From assembly GCA_963971535.1 (NCBI GenBank), contig OZ020592.1:50549529-50613528 (forward strand): DNA of 64,000 nucleotides. The letters run 5' to 3'. Source of the DNA: Notolepis coatsorum. Lineage: Eukaryota > Chordata > Actinopteri > Aulopiformes > Paralepididae. The position numbers and the translations under genes were made by a program. The notes under the pieces are model-generated. The model was not told the origin of the DNA and did no database searches. It saw only the letters and a program-made list of their open reading frames with translations. Shown here piece by piece: positions 1 through 10,532 of this stretch; the stretch's first letter is position 1, and every line of letters begins with the position of its first letter.

Positions 1-1000
1 GGCTAGCCATATCCCGGCTAAAGACAGGGACAGCTAGTTAGCTTTAGCTACGTTATAATATTGAGTGCTAACGTGTGGTTCAGTCAGGATATAGCCATGA
101 TGATGTCGGCTAGTAGCTAGCTTAGCTAAAGGCTAACTAGTGTTAGCTAACCTAGAGACAGCGCGTGCAGCATTGTTATGCCAAGATGAAGAGGATGGTC
201 GTTCGGCAGATGAACTTCGTCAACTCCACGCGGTTGTCTCCATCCTCTTGGACGTTTGGTGAGTTTTTAATGCACTCTATTCTATTCCCGCCGTGGATAT
301 CTCTCTCTCTCTCTCTCTCTCTCGGGAGCCAAACGGGCCGACTAGCTGTTGTAGTACTAGTAGCTAACGGTGTGTGGCCTGGTGTCCGCACCTGGTGCGA
401 GGGAGGTGAGCTTGGTGTTTCATTATGAGAATATCTCCATGCTCAAGTCGGCTATAGTCCGCGAGGGACTTGTTGCCGGCACCGCTATGGTAAACACCAC
501 TCTGTAGTGGGACGTGTATTGCCTTCTTTTTCCCTTCTCTCTTCGTATGAGAAGAGGAAAACACCGCGGCTGTCTGAAGTGTTGGCCTGTATTGCTTTTC
601 TCACGTTGTACAGTTTTCAGTGGTAGCCGCATAGCTTGCTTCTGCGTTAGCTAATGGTTAGCGATAGCCGGGTTGAGCTAACTGTTAGCCAGTTAGCTGT
701 TTAGCTACGACGTTAGCTGCCGGCTGCGCTCGGCTGGGAACGTTAGTTTGATGCTATCAGTTAGCCTAGAGTTAGCTGTTAGCTTGTGCTACTACGACCA
801 TTGACATTAGCCGTGAGAATAGCAGGGGGCCCTGGCACTCTGACTACGACATCATCTTTGACAGAAGATGTAGTCGGGCCTGCACCATGACAAGGCTCCG
901 GCCATAGCTTCTTTTTGTCCCGCCAGCGAGAGGCCTTTCGTCAACGTGGAGACCTGTGTTGCGGCCTTTCGCCCTGCGTTCCTTGGTGCAGGTAAGATGT
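1..1000. other. GTTAGC-rich, CpG-containing region; possible 5' exons
   Basis: The stretch is dense in GTTAGC/GCTAGC words and moderately CpG-rich, with a short CT run at 301-323. Two open segments end at good splice donors on the + strand. One is 152-258 (35 codons), followed by GTGAGT. The other is 874-991 (39 codons), followed by GTAAGA. Neither translation matches a family I know, and neither has a convincing start codon or a clear acceptor. A phrase beginning TGTGTGGCCTGGTGTC occurs near 370 and again near 1171, so the area contains an internal duplication. It could be the promoter or 5' UTR of a gene lying to the right, or repeat-derived DNA. Confidence 0.25.
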
Positions 1001-1416
1001 CCATTGGACATTACCCCACTCTTCCTTCCTTCCCCTCCCGAATGTTTTGTTAATAACGATGTTTTTTTCCAGGCAAAACATATGTTACTTCACAACATTT
1101 GGAGATACGACATGTGCTGTGTGTGAATTGTCTTGGTCGTTTGTGTAGCTTGGGTAGCGTTGGCCAAAGCTGTGTGTGGCCTGGTGTCAGTACCTGGCTA
1201 CTCTATTTGCAGTTAGCCTATTTAGCTGATGTCGGCCATTGGCTCCTTGCTACTTTGTTTTCTCTGGTATAGACCCTCTTCTCTTTGGATTTAAGTGTTG
1301 ATCTTTGTCCTTTTGGATCTATGTATATTCATGTTGCTTTTGTGAAGTTATCTTTTCCTTCTGTTTTGTTCTTCCATTAAAAGTTGAATATCCTTTAGGG
1401 GTTCATCTTTGCTTAT

Positions 1417-1501
1417 CTCTCTCTCATACATGCTCTCTCTCTAACACACACACACACGACACACAGACATGCTCTCTCTCTCTAACACACAAACACACAT
1501 G

Positions 1502-1533
<32 letters not shown>

Positions 1534-1688
1534 AACACACACAGTCTGCCTATGGCGGCCTTTCTCGATGGCTAGGCTGTGCTCGCTGAGTCTGTACCTA
1601 GTCAAGGATCTTCAGTCACAGTGCTCAGGTATTCTGCCACTGTGTACTCTCTATTTAGGGCCAAATAGCATTTCAATTTCTTTCCAAT

Positions 1689-1772
<84 letters not shown>

Positions 1773-1830
1773 GTACACTGTATATTGACTGTAGAACGGG
1801 AGCTCTCTCTCGCTCTCTCTCTTGCTATAT
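1417..1830. repeat. CT/CA microsatellite cluster
   Basis: Interleaved CT and CA runs at 1417-1545 are followed by a long pure TC run at about 1691-1768 and a broken CT run to 1823. The Leu/Ser-rich and Arg/Glu-rich open frames across it are by-products of the dinucleotide repeat. Confidence 0.95.
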
Positions 1831-2749
1831 GTTGACTGTATCATGCCCAGCCTCGGGCAGCGCTATTATTTAAGAATATGTTGTCTGTATGAAAAAAAAT
1901 AATAATAATAATATAAATAAATTACCTCTTGGGGGGGGGGGGGGGGCTCGCGTTTAAATCTCACACAGGGCCTCGCATTTCTCCCAGGCGGCCCTGAGCA
2001 CATGTATAGTCAATTGGTCCTGTTGTTCAGCCTCACAATGCTATTTGATAGTAAATGTGTTTATATGTCCCACCCTCTGGCCTCTGAAGTTGCTAATGTC
2101 TTTTTAATTTGGGCCTCACAGGGTTAACCTCTTAAGCCCGAGATATACAGTAAAAGTGTATATTTTCAGCATTACGTTTGTTTACCAATTATTTTAACTG
2201 TTATTAGTGAAATATAAGATTATAGAAATCTCAGGGCATTGAGTCGGAAACCGGCGCATATTGACAGGAGGAAGTGGCACAGCCAAAAGTGAGTGTAGTC
2301 TTTTTAAGGAAGAGACTCAGGGCATTCGAATTTAGAAAAACTACCCTACCCAGCTCACACCAGCCCCTGTCAATCATCTGACTTCTGGATTTACTTTTTT
2401 ATTTCTCTTATTTTTTGAGATTATCTCCCACAAACCTAAACGTTATTGCCATAAAACAGAACGCAGTTAGTTTCTCAACCTTTCTGTGAGCGTCTTGCAA
2501 AAAACGGTGTTGCAATACGATGAAAAATTATGGAGAAATTTACATTATAAAAAAGATGGCAGAATTCAGTACTGTATCTACAAAACCTTCTGTTTAATCA
2601 TCTTCCCTTTATTTATTTGCTTAGATTTGCTTAGAGTCTGGTACATTTTAGCATGGTGTTATTCACAGTCAAAGATAACAAATTTTTTTTAAATAGAATT
2701 GATATTCTCCTTTGGTTCATTACAATTTACTCAAGCCTAGTAATGAGTG
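1831..2749. other. Intergenic, no gene seen
   Basis: The stretch is AT-rich with a poly-G run at about 1929-1948. TTAACCTCTTAAGCCCG at 2125-2141 resembles the end of a TTAA-targeting DNA transposon, but I find no matching partner end. No open frame looks like a protein. Confidence 0.5.
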
Positions 2750-2892
2750 ACCTAAAAAAAAAGTAAAAAAAAAAAAAAGTAAAAAAAAAAAATATATATT
2801 ATAATTTTTTTTTTTTTTTAATGGATGGAAGAGCCGCACATTGACGGGCAAAGAGCCCATGCGGCTTGCGAGCCGCGGGTTGGCCACCCCTG
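2750..2892 (-). mobile_element. hAT-type terminal fragment
   Basis: Read on the minus strand from 2892, the sequence starts CAGGGGTGGCCAACCC and continues with GCGGCTCGCAAGCCGC-like words. This is the terminus common to many hAT non-autonomous elements. The inner side runs into A-rich and T-rich tracts at 2755-2820, and no opposite terminus or TSD was found, so it is a fragment. Confidence 0.5.
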
Positions 2893-3082
2893 ATCTACAC
2901 ACTCCCTCCTCCTCAGCGGAGTTGTCTGTGAACTTGACAACTTCATTGGATTTATTTATTCTCTAGAAATATCTATAATCATACGATTAAATATCGTTTA
3001 AAATAAAACGCTAAATACTATTATTCTGTGTGTCATGTTTCCAAATAAGATTGTTCACAACGGGAAATGCTGTATACGTTGA

Positions 3083-3686
3083 ATTAGTTGGTTAGACCTC
3101 GGTGATCAATCTCGCTCTCAGTGAAGTTTCTCATAGTTCGCTCGGCTTAGTCCATTATTTCACATCCCATGGGGGTGTTTCATTACCATATATGGATAAT
3201 CATGCATGAGCATGATTTTTCTGTGCGTAGAGACATTCTAAATACCGTGCGTAGGAACAAAAATAGAACACTTTCTACTAGGGATGTCCGATATTATCGG
3301 CCTACCGATATTATCGGCCGATATTGGCATTAAAACGTGATATCGGAAATTATCTGTATCGGTTTAAAAAATAAATTATAATTTTTACTTATTTATTTCA
3401 CCTTTATTTACCCAGGCAAGCAAGTAAGAACTATTTCTGATTTTATTTATTGTCAAAAGTATGCATAATGTTGTGTTAATTCCATGACAAGATATATGTA
3501 ATGTTAATTACCTGAAATTATTCAGTTTTTTGGGGGGGGAAACCCTGCATATATTGGTATCGGTTGATATCGGTTGATATCGGTATAGGAAATTAAGAGT
3601 TGGACAATATCGGTATATCGGTATCGGTAAAAAAGCCAATATCGAGCATCCCTACTTTCTACGCATTGTTGATAAATGAGGGCCCT
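3083..3686. mobile_element. Harbinger-like 3' end, split by a hAT MITE
   Basis: The segments 3083-3270 and 3663-3684 together are homologous to 13738-14032. Shared words include TAGTCCATTATTTCACATCC, the CGTGCGTAGGAAC block and the terminal GTTGATAAATGAGG. The end reads GAGGGCCC here, giving a terminus of the GGGCCCTCATTTATCAAC type seen in PIF/Harbinger-like fish elements. This copy lacks about 76 bp present in the other copy just after the AGCAT near 3210. It is interrupted at 3279-3654 by a 376-bp insertion, and its right end directly abuts a LINE fragment. Confidence 0.6.
3279..3654. mobile_element. hAT MITE with 8-bp target duplication
   Basis: The element starts TAGGGATGTCCGATATT and its reverse complement starts TAGGGATGCTCGATATT, giving imperfect terminal inverted repeats. 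The flanks CTTTCTAC at 3271-3278 and 3655-3662 are a perfect 8-bp TSD, as expected for hAT. The interior is rich in ATATCGG words and has no ORF. The uninterrupted sequence survives in the related copy at 14003-14032, which acts as an empty site. Confidence 0.85.
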
Positions 3687-4674
3687 GGGCTTGATGGTTT
3701 GTCAGGAGAATTTTACAGGGCTTTTATTGGTCTGCTAGCACCTATTTTGTTGAAAGTGTAAAGCCCAGATAAAGATGTAGTAAATTATGTAAATTATAAT
3801 AACGATGATTGTGCAGTACTCAGTGTGGACTTTAACAAGGCCTTTGACCGGGATGAGCATTTTTTCCTGATCAGGGTTCATGGAGGAGAGAATGGTCAAC
3901 TGGTTACGTGTATAAAGATGCAAAAAGCTGTGTGAAATGTAACGGGTGTATTACAGATGTGTTTAGGGTGGAGCGGTCTGTTAGGCAGGGTTGTCCTCTT
4001 TCAGCTTTGCTCTATGCAATTTCCACAGAGCCCATGGCCACATACATAAAAAGTAATAAGGAAATAATTGGAATAGGAATACCCTACAGGGGGCAGAGTT
4101 TAATTCGCCAATATTATGCGGACGACACTACCTTTACGGTGAGAGACATGGAGAGCATAAATAGAATTATGAATTGCTTAGAGGTGTACGGTAAGGCATC
4201 TGGAGCCAAAATGTATGTTGATAAGACTGAGTTATTGTGTGTAGGTAAAGTAAAAATGTGTGATTGTGTGGTTCTGCTGAAAAAAGCAGAGGGGCACATA
4301 AAGATATTGGGTGTGTGGATAGGGATAGAGGAGAAAGGTGAGAGGGATTTAACGTGGGTAGGTATAATTAATAAGATTAAACAGGTTCTCCAATTTTGGA
4401 AGCAACGCACACTAAAATTGAAGGGCAAGATCGTAGTGATAAATAGCTTATTGATGTCTAAACTGACATATGTGTTAGGTGCCTTGGATATGCCAGAGGC
4501 AATAGAAAATTAGATTAATAGGGTTGTGGCAGACTTTCTGTGGTGGGGGAAGTCACCAAAAATCGCCCACAAAGTCTTAATAGGTAAGTGTAATGAGGGT
4601 GGTTTCAATTTAATTGACATAAAAGTAAGGAAGAAAACTGTAAGATTGAAATGTGTACAGAAATATTTACGATG
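3686..4674 (+). pseudogene. L1/Tx1-type non-LTR reverse transcriptase, broken
   Basis: The plus strand carries RT motifs in order: GLDGLSGEFYRAF near 3688-3730; VDFNKAFDR near 3827-3853; RQGCPLSALLYA in the frame opening at 3908; and YYADDTTF near 4113. A longer C-terminal stretch follows. The frame is closed by TAG at 4511-4513 but stays readable (DFLWWGKSPKIAHK, then GGFNLIDIKVRKKTVRL) to a stop near 4674. A stop at about 3761 and missing sequence separate the first motif from the rest. No endonuclease or ORF1 is present, so this is a truncated pseudogene. A T-rich tract follows at 4695-4710. The motif spacing fits the L1/Tx1 clade better than RTE or CR1, but the clade call is inference. 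Confidence 0.8.
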
Positions 4675-4779
4675 AGACCAAATACGGATGGACGTTTTTT
4701 TTTTTTTTAATAGAGCCTAGAGAAGGTAGGTAGGTGTGGTGACAATAGCTTATTTATGGGCTTTAATAAATCCTCTTAA

Positions 4780-5687
4780 CACTTTGGATGCCACGGACGA
4801 CATAACACGCCTCCCTGAATGCCCAGCACGACAATTAGCGTGATTTTTTTTTTATTAGCGATCTGAATTCATATTTCATCAACCGAGTCTACCGTTGGGA
4901 AACCAGGCCCATCAGGAGCTCAGATGTGAAAAAAGCGCCCCCTATCGTCTCCCAGATGGTAATGCACCATTTTGGAATGGACTCAATGAAAATGGATGAG
5001 AAAAAAAAATCCGGAATCCACATTTTACTTCTCACGCATGTAACCGGAGATAATCCCAGTCATTGTGGAGCCTCAGAACAGCGTGGAATATGTGTTTACA
5101 GTACGTAGCATTGGATCAATAAAATGATCGATTTTTGGAATGGCGATCAGGAATTGGAATAATCTTTTTGGATACCATCTGATCTCAGGTAAGGAATCTA
5201 TTTTACCAGTCTTAGGATAATCAGACCTGTTTTCACGGAGATATAAGCTTTTCCCCTATGTGTGATATGGCTGTTTGGCTGTGCGAGCGATCAGGAACTA
5301 AGATAATCGATTTTCAGCTCGCGGCACCAGCGTGCATACGTACATATATACTACCGATAATCTAGCGTTTATTTGAAAACGATTCATAAATAGGCCGAAA
5401 AATTACAACATTCTAGAATATTCCAGTACAGGGCGTTTATCACGGAATCTTTTTATTTTCCTTGAAAACTAGGGCTTTTAAAAATGCTATAAAACGGAAA
5501 TGAACCGATAAAAAAACAATCCACTTCGACAATGTTGACTGGAAAATTAGTCATTGATAAGCGACGGGCAGATTAGACACATAGCCATAATTTAAAACAT
5601 AGATTAGGCAATATTAATGCTAACATTGAAGTGGATGGTGGGCATTCAAGCACTAAATCGTGCGCCCCCTGCTGGGCACTGAAAGTG
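4780..5687. mobile_element. TTAA-flanked MITE (piggyBac or Kolobok type)
   Basis: TTAA at 4776-4779 and at 5688-5691 bound a 908-bp unit. Its ends are CACTTTGGATGCCAC and, on the other strand, CACTTTCAGTGCCCAG, a 12/15-type inverted repeat. TTAA duplication is typical of piggyBac and Kolobok transposons. The interior is AT-rich, and the only open frame (4926-5108, 60 codons) has no recognisable transposase motif, so the unit is probably non-autonomous. Confidence 0.75.
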
Positions 5688-5691
5688 TTAA

Positions 5692-6180
5692 GCTGCAACG
5701 TCCCTCATGTGGGACGTTTTTCGGACTTTTTGCAACCGGCACTTTGGCGACCCCTAGTGGCTCGGGTGTGCATATTTTGTAATACAATATATATATGGAA
5801 TTGAAGGCTTATTTGTTGCCTGTCGATAGCGACAAAATCCGTTCAGCGGTTCTCGAGTTACATGCCGGTATTTGAGGCTTGTGCAAAGTACACGGTATTG
5901 CGCAAAATACCACTCCCGACGCTTGGGGACCAGGTTGCCAGGTACCCAGGTGGGGTATCTCCCGGGCCTTTCTGTGTGGAGTTTGCATGTTCTCCCCGTG
6001 CTCGCAAGGGTTTCCCCTCCAAATAAACCCAATGGAAAAACATGCAGAACAGATCGTTGTCGCGTCCCTTGGTCCACGGGCACGGCCCACGCCGCAGCCC
6101 ATGTCTGCTTCCGGCTGCCCTTGGGGGGAAGGATGAAGGGATGGGAAAAGTGCAGAGAGACGTTTCATCGGTGACTCAGG
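5692..6180. repeat. Vertebrate-type interspersed repeat
   Basis: The phrase TGTGTGGAGTTTGCATGTTC followed by TCCCCGTG (about 5973-6000) is the hallmark of a repeat found across fish and other vertebrates. The surrounding 5870-6130 is GC-rich, and overlapping open frames on both strands here are shadows rather than genes. I cannot place exact boundaries. Confidence 0.5.
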
Positions 6181-6492
6181 CCCTTGTTACACACAGTGTT
6201 TTTGTGCTCGTTTGAATACGTTTTTGAATACGTTTGCTGTCCCTATTAGATAGAAATGCCGTTTTGGCAGGAAACGTTGTGGCCCTACTGAAAACGCTAA
6301 ATTGTGTTTCCGTTTTGGAATAGCGCCAAAAACTCGTCGACAACATGTCGTGTAATCTGCGCGGAGCCGTTGTTGCTCAACGCCCATGCGCAGTAGATAC
6401 CATCTGCGTGCCCTTCCGGTGATAACAGAGCTGTCCCAAATAGCTGCAGCTACCATGTGTTGTCAAGTTATTGTTATAAGGACCCCAGTCCA

Positions 6493-6600
6493 AGCTACAA
6501 CAGTCTGCATTCCCTTAACAATTGTTTGTATTGAGCCGTATTGTATTGTACCCATTATGCAATATGTTAAATAAAGTTTACATCCATTCATTCTGCTAGC
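6493..6600 (+). repeat. TCAA-tailed interspersed repeat, copy 1 (3' end)
   Basis: The sequence from GCATTCCCTTAACAATTG to AATAAAGTTTACATCC matches the 3' end of the recurring repeat at 21800-21915, 42500-42636 and elsewhere in this window. The consensus ends CTGTTAATAAAGTTTTCAA followed by a CAAT-type simple repeat. This copy is diverged and short, with a weak CATT tail. Confidence 0.7.
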
Positions 6601-6930
6601 ATTACCGATTGCATGAGCACTGCAGCTGGCTAACGTGAGCTAGCGTTAGCTATCAGACCCTGTTAGCTCAAGCTCCTCTTTCAATCTTAACAAGCATTAA
6701 ACAAAATGGCCCAGTCATCTATTCACCTTTGTTTAATACACACAGCGTTGTCTCTAATGTTATCTAGCTACTGATAGCTCCCGATATCATCAATTTGGTG
6801 CTGGCTGGTTAACGTGAGCTAGCGTTAGCTTCTAGCCACAATGCTATACTGTTATACTGGCATATTCCATTCACGTTAGCATGTAGCTAACAATGTAGCT
6901 AACAACATCGCCGATCCTTTTTGAGACTAA
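6600..6930. repeat. GTTAGC-rich repeat with 180-bp spaced duplicate
   Basis: The phrase TAACGTGAGCTAGCGTTAGC occurs near 6631 and again near 6811. The surroundings are rich in GCTAGC words like the first kilobase of the window. No coding frame is evident. Confidence 0.6.
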
Positions 6931-8099
6931 ACTATCCTCTCTTGGTGGTCACTTGTGTTGATGTTAGTTTTGTTTCATCAACAAATGAGAGGCAGAACAC
7001 ACAGTGAATGTATCCGTTTTGTTTATTGCACTTTTATTACACTTTGCTGAAAAATAAGTGCTGCATTGGGTAAATAGGCATTTAAAGATGGCGGCGCCTT
7101 GTTGACATTTTCTTTGCAGGAAGTGTATTGGCACATTCAAGTTCTGATTGGTTGAAAATTGCCTTCATGTTCGCCACCTACTGCCACCTACTGCTTTGGC
7201 AATGTACTACATCACTGTGCTCAGGTGACAAAGAGAAAGTGTGACTCGCCTACCGGCTACGTTGCGACCTGGAAAAGCGAAACTCATCTGAAAACGAAAC
7301 TCAGTCTAACCGCAGCCTCAGTGCATGTGTGTGTGTGTATTTCTGTGGGTCGCCCATCTCGCATGTGTGTGTGTTAATCCGCATGACAATTAAAGACTTC
7401 TTCTTCTTCTTTTAAAATAAGATGCCTGCGACATGTGAATGTGCTCGTCGCTGACCTCAGAACACTCTTTTATCCCTCAAAACGGTACGGTGTACCCGTG
7501 AGACTTTAAAACGTGGAACTACGCACTCAGAATCACAAGTACTAGTGCATTAAAGAGCGGAAAGACAATATCGTACTCCCGTGTTCAAAGAAAAGACAAT
7601 GTTAAGACAAAACCATTTAAATCACTATGCCAAATATGCTTTTAGTCATAGTTAAACCAGCCCCATTGTGTTTAATTCTAAGTCTTTAGAAGGAATAACA
7701 GAAACGTTTTAAAGTGGGAGATATTGTTAGATTAAGGAGATAAATCCATACCAAGTGATTATACCCAATAAGGTAAATAAACACTTCACAAGTGTTTATG
7801 CCCCTTTAAAATGGAATTCGTGAACTTGTGGTAAAGGCCATACACGTTTTGTATATTTTCTAAAAGGTGTAGAATGAAAGGGGTAGGTGTGGTGGGGGGA
7901 GTGTTTCTTGTGATTTGAAAGGACATACTATAGCTATATTTCATTTAGTTACATAATAAATCAAATTGTTTAAATTAATTCTTATAGAAGAACAGATAAA
8001 GATTGAAACAAAGTGTCAATTGATTTATACTCGGAAATCGTCCCCACTGCATGGGCTGCATTTCATTGTCTGATTAATGGGAACTTTTCCCTCTCATGT
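6931..8099. other. Intergenic, no gene seen
   Basis: An open frame at 7159-7377 ends in a GTGTG run and resembles no protein I know. The sequence near 7385-7412 (CAATTAAAGACTTCTTCTTC) looks like the short tandem 3' tail of a SINE. The rest is AT-rich without recognisable structure. Confidence 0.4.
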
Positions 8100-8837
8100 G
8101 GCCCTCATTTAACAATGTTGCGTACGCACAGATATGTGCGTAACCCGTGCGTACGATCATTTCTAAGCAAAGTGTGGGACTTATAAATTTGAATGACAGC
8201 TCCGACCGTGCGTACCTGGCGCCCAGCCGTAGAATATGGAGACTGCAGACGCGGAAAGAAGCTTTCGTGCATTACTTCCAACTGGAATTCAAGTTCGCGT
8301 TTTTATTGATCACATAGGCATGCTATACATGGCGTAGGGTACATGGCAGTAAGATTCATTGTTCTTGTATGCTCTCGTATTATTGTTATAGTATATGCTA
8401 TTGTCAAGAAGGAAGTACATTATTTTCAATCGTGGCTTTAATTCGTATAGCCGAGAAGCAGTCTCCTATCAGCTTCATTAATCCCGACCCATCTCAGCCA
8501 CAGCATAACTGAGACCGGACCGGCTATGGAAACAAATCATAAATAGACTACTGTAAATAAAATAGTCTATAACATTATAAAGGATAGGCTATAGCAGGGG
8601 TTCCCTTTCTTCCCAGAGCCCCACGATTCCCTGGAGACATATGATATAGGCTATACATAGGGAGACATGACTGGGAGATTTAGCCATTTGAGAATAGGCT
8701 ATTATGGCCAAACGAGGGCCTATAGCCTATAAAGGACAACAGTTATAGTAACGATCAAGTTAGTTTACTGTATGCAGGCTTCGCGGGGCTCCGTGTGACA
8801 TGTCTGTGCCATGCTGCGTTATGTGCAAATTACGTAA

Positions 8838-8987
8838 GGGATAATGTATAGCTACGAGGTCATTGTCGCAAAATAATTGACCGACACGGAGTTTCGAATA
8901 CCGAGGCGCCTCGCCGAGGTGTTCTTTAAATGTAGTGAAGGTCAATTATTTTGCGACAATGACAGAGTATAGGCTATACATTATCCC
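8838..8987. repeat. Hairpin-forming inverted repeat
   Basis: The arms GTCATTGTCGCAAAATAATT+GACC (8859-8882) and their exact complement (8940-8963) are 24 bp long and perfect. Outside them, GGGATAATGTATAGC (8838-8852) pairs with GCTATACATTATCCC (8973-8987). The central 57 bp contain GAGGCGCCTCG, itself palindromic. The whole could fold as a cruciform with interrupted arms of about 45-50 bp. The role is unknown; it may be a fold-back MITE. Confidence 0.8.
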
Positions 8988-9371
8988 GCTTATTACATGG
9001 CTAACTTACTAACAATATACCTAATTCATTTTACACCATCGACAAGACGAGATCAAATGCAGACGCAGTTCTATATCGTATTAGCTCAGCGTCAACTGCA
9101 CATATCTCACTTAGTGCATATGCACTGAATAAAAACTCACAAATGCACCTTTACATACCAACATCCGTCTGGCCACACCCCATCCGCTACCTACATAAGC
9201 AGGTGTGTGGCCACACACTCGCCTCCTTCTTCACTTTCACCACAAGAGAGTGCCTGTATACCAATCACTTGACAAGGGTATTTAGCTGAAGAAAGTTGAG
9301 TTAAGTGTTCACATTGTTTCTTGCTTTTTTTCTTTCTCTCATACTTTTTAAAAGAAAAAAGCTAAGCTATA

Positions 9372-10532
9372 ATGTTTACCTCGGGGGGTCGCGCTAGCAA
9401 CGTTACCCTTCACCAGCGATTCTCCATTTCCTCCTCTGCCGTGCGTCTTGGGGCGGGGTTGACGCCACTGTCGTGGGCGGCATCCGTGCCCGGTAGGCGT
9501 CCGGTGGATAGCTTGCCTCTCCAAGGAGCTGGTGCACCAGCGCCGTCTCCTGTGAGATGGCCTGGTTCCTGCTCTGGTTCCTTTGCCGCCGGAGAGTTGT
9601 CCGCCGTTGGGCGGCCGGCTCCTCTTGTGGCGGAGGATTTGAGATGCAAGCTTTTTGCGTCTGCTCGCTCCCGTCGTAAGATGGTGGCTTGCAGACGCGA
9701 ACGGCCTGGTTTCGGGGAGTTGCTGGAGCCGGATGAGGATGCGTCTGCTTCTCCGTGGCCGATGGAAACTGAGGATTACATGATAGAGGCAGATGGGTTC
9801 TTGTTCGACGCCCCGGTGGAGACATGTCCGCCTCCCGTTCAGGATAAACTGGCAGGGGGTGATATGTCTCCTTGGGGTCCCTCGTATGCTGATGTTGGGT
9901 TAGAACCTCCGACTCAGCGACGGGATGCCCTGCTATCAGCCACATCGGAATGTGGCTCTGCGATGTCCAGTAGTCTGCCGCATGTGAGGGACGCAGGCTC
10001 GGTGGGGGAAAGTATGCAGGGGGAACTGCATGCTTTGTTCCCCGAGCTCATGGCGGCGGCGGCAGTCGCAAATGGCGTGCCGCTGCCGCAGCCACTGCCT
10101 GTTCCTGTCCCTGATGATCTCATAGGTCATTTATGGCAACGTCGTCCTGTGAGGGAGACGGGCGTTGTCTGCCCATTTTTCCCCTCAATGGAGGCCTACG
10201 TCCGTCAGGGACAGGTGGTCTCCCACATCACGGTCCTCACTCCCGCCTACGTGCGAGTCACGAGGGTGGTGGGTTTGGTAGAGGGTATGAAGGAGGGGGT
10301 GCCTCGGCTTGATAGGCCGATGGCAGCTCTCCTTTGTCCTGAGGTGGTGTGGGAGCCTTTACGGAAGCCGGTTCCCCACGGGAAATCGGTGAGGCGGTTG
10401 GCCAACTGGAGCGACCAGTCGTTCATTGCCGCGACTCAATCCCTAGCTGCCACGTCTAACATCGCGCAGCTAGCGAGGTTCATGTCCGGGATAATGACGG
10501 GCGGTACGGAGCTGACCGAAATAATAACGTGA
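9372..10532 (+). CDS. Gag-like protein of DIRS-like element
   Basis: A 386-codon open frame starts at the first ATG after the left inverted repeat and a purine-rich leader (AAAAGAAAAAAGCTAAGC). The N-terminal 110 residues are Ser/Arg/Pro-rich, the middle is acidic and low-complexity (around residues 115-190), and the C-terminal third is more globular. The C-terminus contains FFPSMEAYVRQG near residue 260, and a helical stretch DQSFIAATQSLAATSNIAQL near residues 345-365. The helical tail preceded by a Pro-rich region recalls gag proteins of DIRS retrotransposons, but I see no zinc knuckle and no strong signature, so the assignment rests mostly on context. The frame is intact, with higher GC and more CpG than its flanks. 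It could instead be an unrelated ORF1-type nucleic-acid-binding protein. Confidence 0.45.
   Translation: MFTSGGRASNVTLHQRFSISSSAVRLGAGLTPLSWAASVPGRRPVDSLPLQGAGAPAPSPVRWPGSCSGSFAAGELSAVGRPAPLVAEDLRCKLFASARSRRKMVACRRERPGFGELLEPDEDASASPWPMETEDYMIEADGFLFDAPVETCPPPVQDKLAGGDMSPWGPSYADVGLEPPTQRRDALLSATSECGSAMSSSLPHVRDAGSVGESMQGELHALFPELMAAAAVANGVPLPQPLPVPVPDDLIGHLWQRRPVRETGVVCPFFPSMEAYVRQGQVVSHITVLTPAYVRVTRVVGLVEGMKEGVPRLDRPMAALLCPEVVWEPLRKPVPHGKSVRRLANWSDQSFIAATQSLAATSNIAQLARFMSGIMTGGTELTEIIT

Noticed and set aside
9403-9945. 180-codon minus-strand frame opposite the gag-like ORF
   Set aside because: It is Pro/Gln/Arg-rich, has no motif, and is antisense to the longer, better placed plus-strand ORF; it is a shadow of GC-rich codons.
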